The position numbers and the translations under genes are program-made. This document shows, one piece after another, positions 24,601-50,329 of a stretch of DNA of 64,000 nucleotides. The stretch is taken from positions 1-64,000 of the forward strand of contig JAXCGZ010015126.1 in NCBI GenBank assembly GCA_037179515.1. Reading direction: 5' to 3'. How positions within the stretch are numbered: position 1 is the stretch's first letter; each line of letters starts with the position of its first letter. The DNA is from Halocaridina rubra. Taxonomy: Eukaryota > Arthropoda > Malacostraca > Decapoda > Atyidae. The notes beneath the pieces were generated by a model. It had not been told where the DNA came from and did not search any database. It was given only the letters and a program-made list of their open reading frames with translations.

Positions 24601-27600
24601 AGAACAATTCTAAAGTCAAGAAAACTTTACTTAAACTCTGTGATGTTTTAGGTGAGATTCTACTATGATGTTTTATTGTATTTTTAGCAGAAATAATGTT
24701 GTTGTTTGCTGTCTTATGTGTCACAATTATTCCCAGATGCAACAAACTCATGTTCAAGATCACTGTGTGCTGGTAGGAAGGGCATATAGCCTTAATTCAC
24801 CAGCTCCAACCAGTACAAAGAAAAGGGAGACACCGGTGCTTTGTCATACCCTGCCTAGCCTTATCCTTTCTATTGGTCATTCAGGCATCCGCTGGTGACC
24901 TCCTGTCCTATCTTACTCATGTATGGTCACTCTCTGAGGAACTATGGGGAATCCTTTGTCGTCGCCCTTGATATCTCTTAGGCTTTTTTGACAGAGTGGC
25001 ACAAGGCTCTGTTGGCCAATTCCCCATTTCTCTGATTTCCAGTGTTCTTTCTGATCGTTTTTTATCTGTGGTTGTTGATGGTGCAACATCTAGCCCATTT
25101 CCTGTTACCAGTAGTGTTCCACACGACTCTGTTCTTTCACCTACTCTATTCCTTCTCTGCATCAATGATCTTCAGTCCCCATCCTCCTTTCTTCTTCAAA
25201 CCTTTGCCGACGATATTACCCCCTATTTTTCTTTTGTCTTTTCTTCACAACCTTTGTCTGTCACTCATAATCAGTGTCATATCACTCTTTCTTCTACTCT
25301 CAACTCTGATTTGCAGAGGGTATCAGAGTGGGGTACCCTAAATATGAACAAGCTAGATTCCATAAGTCTGTTCGTAAGTTGTGTTTAGGTAAAAAAATAA
25401 GTACTATTCAGTACATACATATGCAATACTGTACAGTACTTAGGCTAAAGACACTTAACTACTACATAAATCATAAACTATACAGTATTAATGCATTTTA
25501 ATACAGTAATAATAATGTAATAATGCAGTACAGTACAGTCATGCATACATTAATACATGGGTATATAATAGGTAGGTTTTTGTTCGTATCTGTGAATGTT
25601 CATAACTCGGTCGTTCGTAGGTAGGGGAGCTTTTGTATTAGGAATCCAGATTGCCTCAAACTTGTCTTGGAGGAATCACATATTCCAAATTTCGAAATCT
25701 GCATCCAAAAATTTGGGGATTCTAATTTGTTTTCGTCACTGCTTTTCCTCCTTACAGTTACTTAAAATCTATAAAGATCTTAGCCATCCCTGATTAGAAT
25801 ACAGTACTACTTACACAACTGAGATGCTTCTTCATATTCTTATCTCTTTGATAGGGTTGAATCTAAGGCAGCCAGACTCATTAATGACCCTTCTCTTACT
25901 TTTAATCTGGATTTTCTTTCTCTTCGCCATAAGTTATCAGCCCTTTCTCTTTTCTGTTGCTACAACTTCCATCGCTTCTTTGATGAGTTTGCGAGTTGCA
26001 TCCCTCCCCTACTGCCGAGGCCACGTAACACTCGCCAAGCGGTTCATCTCACAGGTACTGTTTGGAGATCTGTACGTGGATTCGTCAGTCCAGCGACTGT
26101 TTCTTCCCATCTACCTCCAGACTTTGGAACTCTCTTCCTCCTTCTGTCTTCCCTAATTCTTATGACTTATTTTCTTTTAAAAAACGGATCTGTCGTCATC
26201 TCATGGCCTAATCCTGCTATATCTCTAGATCCTCAGTACTTCAACTATTCTTTCAACTTGTCCTTTTGCTGCTCTCTTTCATTACCTCATTTCTGCCTTG
26301 TCCTTACCCTTTTACTTTTTTCATCTTAATGTTTTCTTTGTGCGTGGGCCTTTATTGATGAGGGCAGTTTTCTTGCTTGTCCTGGTGTCACACTCATAAA
26401 GAAATAAGTAACAAGAAAAAGATATCATATGGAATAAGATTGTTCGCCTTATGCTCCCCTCTCCCATTTAGTTTGCTGCCATGACATACGCACACAGGCA
26501 ATACAGGAAACACCATTTTAAAGTGTCACATATATTCCCCATTCATATAGGGGTGGACTCAGACGTGCTGTAGCTGAGGGGTTAATGCCTCACAGCGAAC
26601 TTGAATCCGTCGCTTCCTGATATGTGCGCTTTACCCCTGAGCCAGTACATCCCCCACACACAAAAAATATACTTTGTTTGAATTTCTTTCTCCCCCACCA
26701 ATTTTTATTTGGGATAATATGTTAACTTGCTCTAGTTTTATAGAACACAAGGAACTGAATTTCTGATGCTTTCCATAATCATTGGATGTCTGCTGTGCAG
26801 GTTTTCATGCAGTAAGAAGAAACAGTTTAGAGTATTAAAAAGTTTGCTAAACTTATATTTATCCATTACTGTACAGTACTTAGGTTATTTGAATATATTG
26901 ATAACCTATAACCATGTACAGTACTGTACTTTTATGTAACTTAGTTTATATCCTTTAGAAAATGAATTGAGGTAGTAGGTTTCGTATATATTGTAAAAAA
27001 TATGTCAAAACCTCAAATACCACATTCATGAAGTCCTGACCCCTCTTATTTTTTCAAGTGACACCTTTTACCCAATGGAGGTGAACATAAACAGGTTGGA
27101 ACTGGGGAATTAAGGCTGGATACCCTAGTACCCTTCAGTGGGCTCAGACATAGGTTTGTTTCTTCTTGAATCGAGGTCCTGACACTTTATCTTTTCAGGT
27201 GACACTTTTTTGCATATGGATAAAAGCAAGAAGACTGAAGAAGAACTTCTATGTGGTGACCTCATGGAAAACCCTCAAGTCAAGGAAGCCCTTCTTGATC
27301 CACTTGTCATGAAAATAACTTCTTATATGAAGGAAGGAGCTAATGATAAAGTGCAAAGGTAAGGAAATAATTATAGGTCAAATTCCAGTTGATTAATTGA
27401 AGCAGATATTAGTTATTATTTTATTTGTTGCTTACTGCTGTTATATCACTATTAATCCCGTTTTCAAATGGGAGTGGACACGACCAGATTGAAGCTGGGA
27501 ATTAAGGCTAGATGCCCTCCTAACAACCTGTTAGGCTCAAATACAAGTTTGTCAGTTGACGAGTTGATAGCTCTAACCTCTGCATTATCTTTATATCGAA

Positions 27601-28566
27601 TAAATTTTGTGTACTTGGTCGATTGCTTTTACGTTCATGTCATTTTTTTTTTTAACATAATGCCATATTCCACTGAATCCAGGAGGGTGGCCACAATCAA
27701 ATGGAAAAGGAAAAGCAACAGAGGTTTGGCATACCCTTTCCTTTCCATCAGCTGTGTCATAAAGGATTGGGTTGTTAGTCTTTCACTCCCCATCTCTTGG
27801 TTGCTATTATGACATGTAAGGAATACCAGCGAGGTATTTTACCTACCTTACATGAAAGCCTTATTTCTATGAACTCATATATTCATAGACAATTTGTATA
27901 AACTTTAGTACTTTTCCTTCTTTTAAGTATGATATGGACAGCAACACAATTCTTATTAACTGAATTGCAGTTAAGTGTATTATGATTATGAGAGTTGAAC
28001 TATGATAGCTATTAGGGGGATATTTGTGATGAGTGAATTTATAAATCGGATTTTGATTGTTCATTATGAATTGAGACTTTAACTGTGATAACAGTTTTAA
28101 AGAAGAATTATTTTTGTAAAGAGTGAAACTAATAAAAATAAAAGTTTGATTATTCATTTAAGGATAACTGTGATAGTAATCGTAAGGAAGTTATTGTAAA
28201 TCAGATTTTGATTCTTTATATATTGGGGACCATGGTAGCTTAGTTCTTGACTTGGGAAGTGACAGGCCCATGTTTGAACCCACCATGGGGCATTAGGTAT
28301 GGCATTAAGCCTTTATCCCCCGGGTCAACCTGTCTGTATCCATTTCCACTGAAATGGAGTTTTATAGCATTGCATGAAAATGGCAAAAAAAAAGTAAAAA
28401 TTATAGTTTTTTTTTATTGCAAGATCTATGAAAACTGTGCTGTGAATATAGACATGTGATTTACTACTGTCCTCTTAATTCCAGGTGCTTGCAGACTGTC
28501 AACCCTGAACAAAAGAGACATATACAGACGCTTGTTGACTTTGGCTTGTTTTCATTTTCAATGTAA
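21664..28566 (+). CDS. Six-exon gene, STI1/Hop DP-like helical protein, family not recognised
   Basis: Exons 21664-21673, 21861-22072, 22748-22893, 24497-24651, 27199-27358 and 28485-28566 join in phases 1, 0, 2, 1, 2 to 254 aa ending at TAA 28564-28566. The start is the ATG of a 10-base coding exon (MSE|G) whose donor is GTGAGA; the joined N-terminus reads MSEEIPPLEDVPDVLKKLQE. Residues ~30-75 are Ser/Lys-rich with FGGMKKGFLFSG; ~78-95 have DDIPHIKANPAKS. Residues ~127-172 (LADPNWIPILDEFQRDP, then KYKNNSKVKKTLLKL) and ~196-240 (ENPQVKEALLDPLVMK) look like paired DP helical modules of the STI1/Hop/Hip kind, which bind chaperones or clients; this is a family resemblance, not an identification. 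No TPR or J domain is seen, and there is no signal peptide or membrane segment. Intron 4 holds a degraded Jockey-like LINE. Splice phases all match, so the gene model is firmer than its function. Confidence 0.82.
22230..22320 (-). repeat. Repeat family B fragment
   Basis: cccaagagggtggttagagc, accccaaagggag and taagaggagtgattgagg are the inverted middle of family B, directly abutting a SINE-C copy. Confidence 0.5.
22320..22640 (+). repeat. SINE-C copy, near full length
   Basis: From gtagtaggttggcccatgg to ggcctgttctggtgtcaca; very close to the copy at 625-935. In intron 2 of the STI1-like gene. Confidence 0.8.
22640..22715 (-). repeat. Repeat family B end module
   Basis: agcttctgttgaatgaattg, ctttgactctgtcattcccc and acaagttggat. 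It lies 30 bp before exon 3 of the STI1-like gene. Confidence 0.5.
22940..23125 (+). repeat. Repeat family F copy
   Basis: ggattcccaatcccctcact, ttgacttttaagacacaca and gaggtattcttcccatccc in family order. Confidence 0.65.
23268..23450 (+). repeat. SINE-A copy, near full length
   Basis: Head atggtagcgcagtagttaga, body gggaagtgacaagccccc, tail ctgtctatgtctaccctcat ending in aacaacaa. Intron 3 of the STI1-like gene. Confidence 0.9.
24135..24250 (-). repeat. SINE-A copy, head-truncated
   Basis: Inverted tail attttatgtgtcgctgttaa and body gtattaaggctagatgc; stops inside the body. Confidence 0.65.
24270..24455 (-). repeat. SINE-A copy, near full length
   Basis: gttatgtgtcactcttaatc through gctctaaccactgcgctactg; ends 40 bp before exon 4 of the STI1-like gene. 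Confidence 0.85.
24690..24820. repeat. SINE-A fragments, mixed orientation
   Basis: An inverted tail (cttatgtgtcacaattattcc) is followed by a plus-strand body (ggtaggaagggcatatagcc, ccagctccaaccag), so this is two joined truncated copies or a rearranged one. Confidence 0.5.
24825..26410 (+). mobile_element. Degraded Jockey-like non-LTR retrotransposon with a MITE in it
   Basis: Reverse-transcriptase remnants are visible in shifting frames: a VWH-like motif near 24990, the block VVVDGATSSPFPVTS, DSVLSPTLFLLCIND (RT motif with the GxxLSP pattern) and FADDITP (catalytic YADD/FADD box) at about 25200-25220, then RVSEWGTLN at about 25318. After the inserted MITE (25333-25640) the open sequence resumes with NLSWRNHIF and further C-terminal fragments to about 26200. 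The 3' end (26330-26405: gatgagggcagttttctt, gtcctggtgtcacactcat) matches the tail of the SINE-C copies. Multiple stops and frameshifts make it inactive. It lies in intron 4 of the STI1-like gene. Confidence 0.8.
25333..25640 (+). mobile_element. MITE-1 copy inserted in the LINE
   Basis: About 300 bp matching the copy at 48352-48643: aagtctgttcgtaagttgtg, atactgtacagtacttagg, ctaaagacacttaactacta, acattaatacatggg and ttcgtaggtaggggagctt. The left terminal inverted repeat is diverged (taccctaaatatg against the ctccccaacttatg of the other copy). Confidence 0.75.
26515..26660 (-). repeat. SINE-A copy
   Basis: Inverted: taaagtgtcacatatattcc, aggggtggactcagacgtg and head complement ttacccctgagccagtacat. 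Confidence 0.75.
27055..27185 (-). repeat. SINE-A copy, head-truncated
   Basis: caatggaggtgaacataaac, gttggaactggggaattaag and ttgaatcgaggtcctgac; abuts the acceptor of exon 5 of the STI1-like gene (27199). Confidence 0.75.
27430..27595 (-). repeat. SINE-A copy
   Basis: gttatatcactattaatccc, aagctgggaattaaggctag and agctctaacctctgcatta. In the last intron of the STI1-like gene. Confidence 0.8.
28227..28385 (+). repeat. SINE-A copy
   Basis: ggggaccatggtagcttag, gggaagtgacaggcccatg, gtttgaacccaccatgggg (box-B-like) and ccactgaaatggagtttta. Confidence 0.85.
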
Positions 28567-28584
28567 GCCTCTTTTCTGTTTTTT

Positions 28585-28805
28585 GGCTAAGCAGCTTTTA
28601 GTGAACACATCCGTTCCGGTTTCACATCACGGACTCCTTTTTCTTGTAAGGGCTAGGATTGTGCCTTCTTACGAAGGACCTTGGTGTTGGTAGTGTGCGA
28701 CCGTTACTCGGAGAATGTCCTCTATAACCTCGGACTTTGGCAGGTCTTGAACCGACGACCTGATGAACAAGTTGCACATGCTACCAACAAACAGGCTGCC
28801 ACACT
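28585..28805 (-). repeat. SINE-E copy, near full length
   Basis: Reverse complement of the family: tail tcacggactcctttttctt, agggctaggattgtgcctt and aaggaccttggtgttgg, and a tRNA-like head whose complement holds ggcaggtcttgaaccgacg (box-B-like). Found just after the STI1-like gene stop. Confidence 0.7.
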
Positions 28806-29265
28806 ATTTTATTGAGAGTATCTATTGTGATATATATAACAAAAGCCTGTGTAGTGGCCATCACAATTTTAGCAGTTGAAAGGGGATAGAAAGGAAACTT
28901 TATAAAGAGATGAAAGAGACTGAGCGTGGGAGGCAGAGGCTCCTTGACACCTCAGCCGGATAGAATTCATCCACCACCCTAGGTTAATAAGGAAAATAAA
29001 TAAGAATCAAGTATTTTCAGTAATGCATAATTTACTTAATATTCTTCAACACATTGCAGTATTTCACAGCCGTATTAAACAGATAAATAGGTACTTATCA
29101 TAAAGATTCTTAACACTAATATAGTCGTTTTATAGAACACAGTTCATTTGATTTCATTAACAAAACATTTATATATATTACTGGTTATTTTATACGTAAA
29201 CTTAGTTCAAGTTTGGTTTAAGGAAGTAAAATTTGTAGGGAAATTTTGTCTGTCTTATTAAAAGT
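28806..29265. other. No gene seen
   Basis: Intergenic. A possible poly(A) signal for the STI1-like gene is the aataaa at 28994-28999, by position only. Confidence 0.4.
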
Positions 29266-29269
29266 AGTA

Positions 29270-29570
29270 CCATAAAAGAGAGTTGTATAAGTCATCCTAC
29301 TATTCTGAACCAGAGGATTTAAGAATAGCAATGTTTTTAACATTTAAAATAGGATTATAACAGAGCTCCTTCATTCTGCCTACAGTTCTGAACTGTAGGA
29401 TTTAAGAAAAGCAATGTTTTTCTCATTTAAAAACAGGACTGTAACAGAGTTCCAGATCTCACCCTACAATTCTAAACCCTGGGATTTAGGAAAGCAATAA
29501 TGTTCCTCAAGAAATTAAGAGGGCCATAACAGGAAGTTCCATAATTCACTGTACTGTTTAGAACGATCTG
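29270..29570. repeat. Degenerate ~90-bp tandem repeat, three to four units
   Basis: Units share ttctgaaccagaggatttaa or ttctgaactgtaggatttaa, aagcaatgtttt, and ataacagag or taacagagttcc. About 85-95 bp per unit with roughly 75% agreement by eye. Confidence 0.8.
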
Positions 29571-30029
29571 GTAGAAAACCAAAAAAAAATAAGAAGTAAA
29601 TGTCCACGGGCATGAGTTTTCATTTTATAAAGTATAATCTTTGAAAATAAAAACATGAATTACTATTTTCTAGCATAGATTTTTTATATAAAAAAAACTA
29701 CTTTATTTTTACAATGTAATAAAGTTTTCATTGTAAAAATAATCACATTTACAAAAAATAAGTACAGCTACAAAAGTTAGCCAGGTATATATTACTTTAC
29801 ATAAGATTAAGTTTTTACTCATTTTTTTTTATGCCCGCTTTCAGGCCACCAGAATAATCAGGAAATAATTTACAGTATTGGGAAAAAGAGACAGAGGTGA
29901 TGTGTGTTATGAATACATTGGTGTAGATACTTAAAAAGGAGAGCCTGAAATAAACATATCCCTCAGAAAGAGAAAGAGAGAGAGAGAGAGAACTCACCCT
30001 GCTGAAAGTTATGGAGGGTTTTTACTTTA
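29571..30029. other. No gene seen
   Basis: AT-rich intergenic DNA with one short (GA)n run near 29966-29991. Confidence 0.6.
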
Positions 30030-30120
30030 GAGGAATAATGTATATTTGGTTCTCATGAATGTGTGCTTTGGTTCAGCCATTCCCTTACAAGGGAGATTGC
30101 AGCAATTGTATGTCTGTAAG
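30030..30120 (-). repeat. Repeat family B end module
   Basis: ctcatgaatgtgtgctttgg, ttcagccattcccttacaag and ggagattgcagcaattgta. Confidence 0.6.
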
Positions 30121-30394
30121 TGTATGTTTGCAATGAGGAGAATATATGCACAATGGAAAGCATCTGATATTTTAGATCTCCAAATTAAAAAAAAATTGCC
30201 TGGAATATGAAATTAAACTATGGAGACTTAATCGAACACTTACGTCAAACTAGATGTATTTGCTATATATGTAGAAGGCATACAGCAAAGATCACTGTAC
30301 ATAAGCATGTCATTTTTCAGGCTACTCTAATTATTAGCTAATATATTAAACCTATAATTAAATAAATACATCATTGTATGTGAATGTATGAAAC

Positions 30395-30650
30395 AATTTA
30401 GCCTTTGGGTGGGATTCGAAACTGGGGCATATAATCAATGAGCCAAGGCACTACCAAATGTATCACTGAAGTTATAAGAAAAAGAGAGAAACCACTCAGT
30501 AGAATGTATTCGTTTCCTAGCTCGAGCAGATTGTGAGAGGTTTCTCTCCTCTCTTAAACCTTCAGGGTACATATAGTAACACCTTGGCACACTAATTATG
30601 TGTTCTAGGTTCGAATCCCGGCCAGGAGCTAAAGTATTGCATATTAATCT
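30395..30650. repeat. Inverted pair of tRNA-like SINE-H pieces
   Basis: Left arm gtgggattcgaaactgggg and gagccaaggcac; right arm caccttggcacactaatta and aggttcgaatcccggcc. The arms are imperfect reverse complements of one another, ~180 bp apart, and each contains a box-B-like motif. Confidence 0.55.
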
Positions 30651-31014
30651 CTATTTTAGAAGGCTAAATATTGTCCAGCAACTGGGAATGTGCTGTACGA
30701 GATACCAGTACCTAACAACCATAATGTTACTCTCCTTTTTTTATAATATATTTACTTCTTGAATATTCTTATTAATACTGTAGTTATATATAATAAACAG
30801 AGAGTCTACTTAGACAATACCTGTAAAATTTATATATGCATAACTGTTTCTACTATCACTAAATTAGTTTAATATATATTTACCAGTAAATGTTAATATT
30901 CTTACACTTACTTAGCTCTTTAATAGTACTAAACAAATATAGCGTCCTCCTGACAGGTACCTTATGGAATTAAGTAATGGTCTTTCTTCCTAAGGTATAT
31001 ATACAGATCTGCTT

Positions 31015-31370
31015 GTCATTCTGGTTTGAAAACAACTGTAATTTACAAGCAAACAAATGTAAATCTTAGGTAAATGACTGTTTAGAAAAAATTGTAATTT
31101 ACAGGTAAATGACTGATTTGATAACTGTAAATTATAGGTAAACAGCTGGTTTGAAAACAACTGTAAATTATATGTAAACAACTGGTTTGAAAACAACTGT
31201 AACTTACTGGTAAATTACTGGTGTGATAACAACTAAATGATTGGTAAATGACGAAGTTTGAAAATTGTGATTTCTGGATGAAAGATTGGTTTGAAAACAA
31301 CTGTAATTTAGAAGAAATACCTGGTTTGAAAAGATGTGTAATTCATGAGTAAACAATGGTACCAAAAACA
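31015..31370. repeat. Degenerate ~37-bp minisatellite
   Basis: Around nine units built on ctggtttgaaaacaactgta followed by a 15-20-bp variable AT-rich half (aattacaggtaaatga and similar). Overlapping open frames rich in SNQLFTYN come from the repeat. Confidence 0.85.
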
Positions 31371-32069
31371 TTAAAGATATACTTTTGAGAGATGTTGATG
31401 GTGTTAGTCTGCTCACACCAGCATCAGTATTATTTTCAGTTTTTTTCCTTTATTCCCATCTGCAAACTACTATATGAAAAGTAATGGCTATTACTATAGA
31501 GATACTGACTCGTATTCATGATACAATTAGGCACAGTACACGAATGCAAGAGAATTACATTGTTCAACTGAAAACTTCTTTATTAACCTTTTCCTGGCAA
31601 CGACAAAATACAGTATCTCCTTTCTGCCTGTCCAATATTTCTCGGCGAGGACGAATTCTTGTCCATAACTTACCACATAAAATTAAGTTTTGAACAAATA
31701 TTCTCGTCTGTGTCGGCTCACTCTGAGCCTTCCGAAGGCAGATACAAGTACTTCCTCAGTAGTGGGAGAGACATATTAAAAATTAACTCAATATTTTCTC
31801 ATTTAATTCATGTAGTACTGCAGATTTTTTCTTATAAAATTTACCTATTAAACATTTTTATTTACTCAAAACCTCATCCAAAGAGATGATAACTTTTCAG
31901 ATAAAAATTTTTCATAGCTTTTTTCTCTCTCTTCTCTGCACAAGAGACTCACCCAAACAGGTTGTACATTAAAGCATGGATGGTATAAAAGGCATCAAAT
32001 AATCTATTAATTTGTGGCATGGAGACAGATTTATTACATTTGTACAGACCAGAAAGCCGTGTGCCATTT
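31371..32069. other. No gene seen
   Basis: Intergenic sequence with short open frames only, none with recognisable features. Confidence 0.55.
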
Positions 32070-32205
32070 TGTGTCTCTGTTTATCCCCGTTCAAATGGGG
32101 ATAGACACAGACAAGTTGGAGTTGGGGAAATAAGGCTGGTTACCATTCCTAATGCTCTGCAGCGGGCTCAAACAAGGGCGTGTCACTTCCCGTATGAGCC
32201 ACGAA
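32070..32205 (-). repeat. SINE-A copy, head-truncated
   Basis: Inverted: tgtgtctctgtttatccccg, gttggagttggggaaata and ctgcagcgggctcaaacaag. Confidence 0.8.
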
Positions 32206-32589
32206 TATACTCTTCTATTATTGTTATAGAATTATATAAACAGTACTGATATGCGAGTAAGCTCTAATTACTATATGAGATATCAGAAAAATACTTTTTG
32301 TCAAAGAAAGCACTTTTCAATAGTATTTTAAAGAGAGGAAAGCTATACAGATGACAACGGCTCTCATGAGGTTAAATATTAACCACATTCTTTCTAACTG
32401 CATATAATATATACAGTCACCTCCCTCTTTATGCGTGTTTATACTATGCAAAATTGGAATAGCGCGTCTTGAAAATAATAGTAAAAAAATACGAAATGCG
32501 CTAGAAAAAGGGAAAAAAATGGTTAAGTTTAGTAACTAAGCGACTGCCTCTGAGGCAGTTTCCCACCATGCTGCCATGTGCTTCAGTCT

Positions 32590-32890
32590 CTCTTCACCCA
32601 GCATTAACCCCAACAACAACCAGGGGTTAGCTCTCCCCCTTCCTCCTCCTCCCTCTCCTACCGTTACCCCGCTTGTCCCAGTATGCCTATTGCCCATCGT
32701 ACATAGAGTGAGTAGCTAGAGTTTGGCTCTCTCACTTCCTCCTCCTACTGCTTATGTCATCTTTGTATACGTTTGCAGACAAGGGTTCGTTCTCCCTCCT
32801 CTTCTCCTACCACTTAAATCGCGTGCTCACCTCCACCACGCACATCCCAGTATATCTGTTGCCCACCGCATAAGGGTGCGTAAATTTTTT
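32590..32890. repeat. Degenerate tandem duplication, ~145 bp
   Basis: Two C/T-rich blocks repeat the order: ggggttagctctcccccttc or gggttcgttctccctcctc, then cctctcctacc or cttctcctacca, then cccagtatgcctattgccca or cccagtatatctgttgccca. It is the most GC-rich stretch of its surroundings. Confidence 0.65.
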
Positions 32891-33168
32891 TTGCTGTACA
32901 GTATTTATTTGTCAATCTGTATATCTTTTATACTATACACTATTTGTATATTAATAGAAAATAGCTACAGGTTTTTCAGCTTTGTTATGTATTTATAAAA
33001 TATGTTTTACTTATCTTATGTCTTTGGCATAGTGTGTTTATGTATGGTTGTGGAACGTATCAATGCCTATTATCATTATTTCTTATGGAAATTGACTGTT
33101 TACATTACATGTAATTTATATTATTCGTGCCTTTTGAGAACCTATCCTCGCATTATTCCAATAGGTTA

Positions 33169-33295
<127 letters not shown>

Positions 33296-33414
33296 AAAAC
33301 ATATTTTTTAGTACCTTTCATACATGACCATAAAGATAATTTATGTAATTTCTTCATATATAATTCATATTTAAGTACATATTATCTGCTCTTTAAAGCA
33401 GCAACTCACTACTG

Positions 33415-33550
33415 TAATAACAAATCGGATCTTAAAGATAAGTAACCCCCAGAACCCCATGTAAAGTTAAATAACCCCATGAATTGTTATTTAGGTTAGG
33501 TGGCTTGCCTTGTAAATATGAATAACCCTAGAATAACCTGGGGTTACTAT
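33415..33550 (+). repeat. Repeat family G copy
   Basis: aatcggatcttaaagataag, taacccccagaaccccatg, atttaggttaggtggcttgc and cctggggttactattc; the ends are roughly complementary (taacccc / ggggtta). Confidence 0.7.
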
Positions 33551-33719
33551 TCTTCACACAATCCAACAAATCTTTTCGCCACACACGATAGGTAAAATAC
33601 AAAGGTTTGCTACGAGTGTCAATCTACGATAAATCTAGGTTAATGTTCGATGCCACTAAAGATATATGTATCACAAACTTAATGCTATACAAACAGAAGT
33701 GAACATAAATATGATAACT

Positions 33720-33985
33720 ATTTTTCAAAGAGGCGAGGATGGACAGGTTTGGGGACAGTGAGAGGGGCAAGACTGAAATGGTTTGTGCACATGTTGAGGA
33801 GTTTGTCGGAAGAAGGAAGCCAAGGGCGAAGGTGCCAGGCGAGAAGGGAAGCGACATGCCAAAGAGGATGTTTATGGATGTATAGAGGGAGGATATGAGA
33901 ATGTGTGGTGTGACGGAGGAGAATGCAAGGGATAGGGTGAAATGGATGCGACTGATCTGCTGTGGCAACCCCTGATGGGAGAAAC
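33720..33985 (+). mobile_element. LINE RT C-terminal remnant (RTE/L1-like)
   Basis: The fragment resembles the [10 protein letters not shown] then [11 protein letters not shown]-terminal end of an RT protein seen more clearly at 48885-49190. Shared DNA phrases are gaaatggtttgtgcacatg, gaggatgtttatggatgta and gatctgctgtggcaacccc. 5'-truncated and out of frame. Confidence 0.65.
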
Positions 33986-34404
33986 CAAAAGATTTTATAA
34001 TGATTTAACAGAGGGGCAACTTACAATACGAAAGACATTGTAATCCATTCTGTGTCTTTCAGCATAATTAGGAGTTTAATTACAGGTCATTAAAGAAGAT
34101 AAAGATTCGTACATAACACTAATTAACAATATACAAGTCCAACATAATCAGAAAGTGAAGGAGAGAAGTCAATGAGTAATGATGTGAATACTGTTGTACT
34201 GTAAAGTTTGTAAATGGAGGAAAACCAAACTATTCATACTATCCCACTCTAGTCCTACTATCCCTATATTCCTATCCTTATATATTAATTGGGTATTCAT
34301 GACAAAATTACTATGTAGCTTATATATATGGCTATGATGAATAGTCAGGGGAAGTTATGGCACTATCATCCTACCTGTTCAGAGTCGGTTATGTATGAGT
34401 AACA
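33986..34404. other. No gene seen
   Basis: Intergenic; nothing supported. Confidence 0.55.
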
Positions 34405-34720
34405 GGACGGGTATTTTTCGTCCTTTGTCATGCCCAATCTCATGAGCTACGGAACGGGTATTTTGGTCCTTATTCATGATTGATCTCATGAATCACAGGA
34501 CGGGTATTTTTGTTATTATTCGTGCCCAAATTCATAAGCAACAAGATTGGTATTTTCGTTCTTAGTCATGCCCAATCTCATGAATTACAGGATCAATATT
34601 TGCTCTTATTCATGCCCAAACTCATTAATTACAGGACTATTGTTTTTGTCCTTATTCATGCCCGATCTCCTGAGCTACTGGATGGATATTTTTTGTCCTT
34701 ATGCCCGATCTCAATAAATA
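34405..34720. repeat. Degenerate ~55-bp tandem repeat, about six units
   Basis: Repeated phrase: tcatgcccaatctcatgagc, tacaggacgggtatttttg, gtccttattcatgcc. Open frames over it on both strands are repeat-derived. Confidence 0.85.
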
Positions 34721-34734
34721 AAAAAAAAAGATTC

Positions 34735-34880
34735 GACCTTCTCTCATTCCAAAGGGTCACCAAATTAGGGCAAACCTTGCAAGGAGCTAAGAGGAGCGAT
34801 AGAGGTATATTAGTGTCTGGTGAATGAGTGTGCTTTGACTCAGCCAGCCCTCTTATGAGGGGAATTGCAGTCATTAAATA
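34735..34880 (-). repeat. Repeat family B copy
   Basis: ggagctaagaggagcgatag, ggtatattagtgtctggtg, ctttgactcagccagccctc and gaggggaattgcagtcatt. It ends 23 bp from the RUNDC1 stop codon. Confidence 0.75.
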
Positions 34881-34902
34881 TGCATTTTACCTTGCATTAA
34901 AT

Positions 34903-50197
<15,295 letters not shown>

Positions 50198-50329
50198 AAC
50201 TGAAAAAGTAAAAACAGAGCCAAAGGTTTAGTATGAGCCTGATACGTATACAAACATACAATAAATATTATTTTCTTTTACGCTTTATATGTCACTATTA
50301 ATACACAATACATATTTTTTTCTTTTTAC

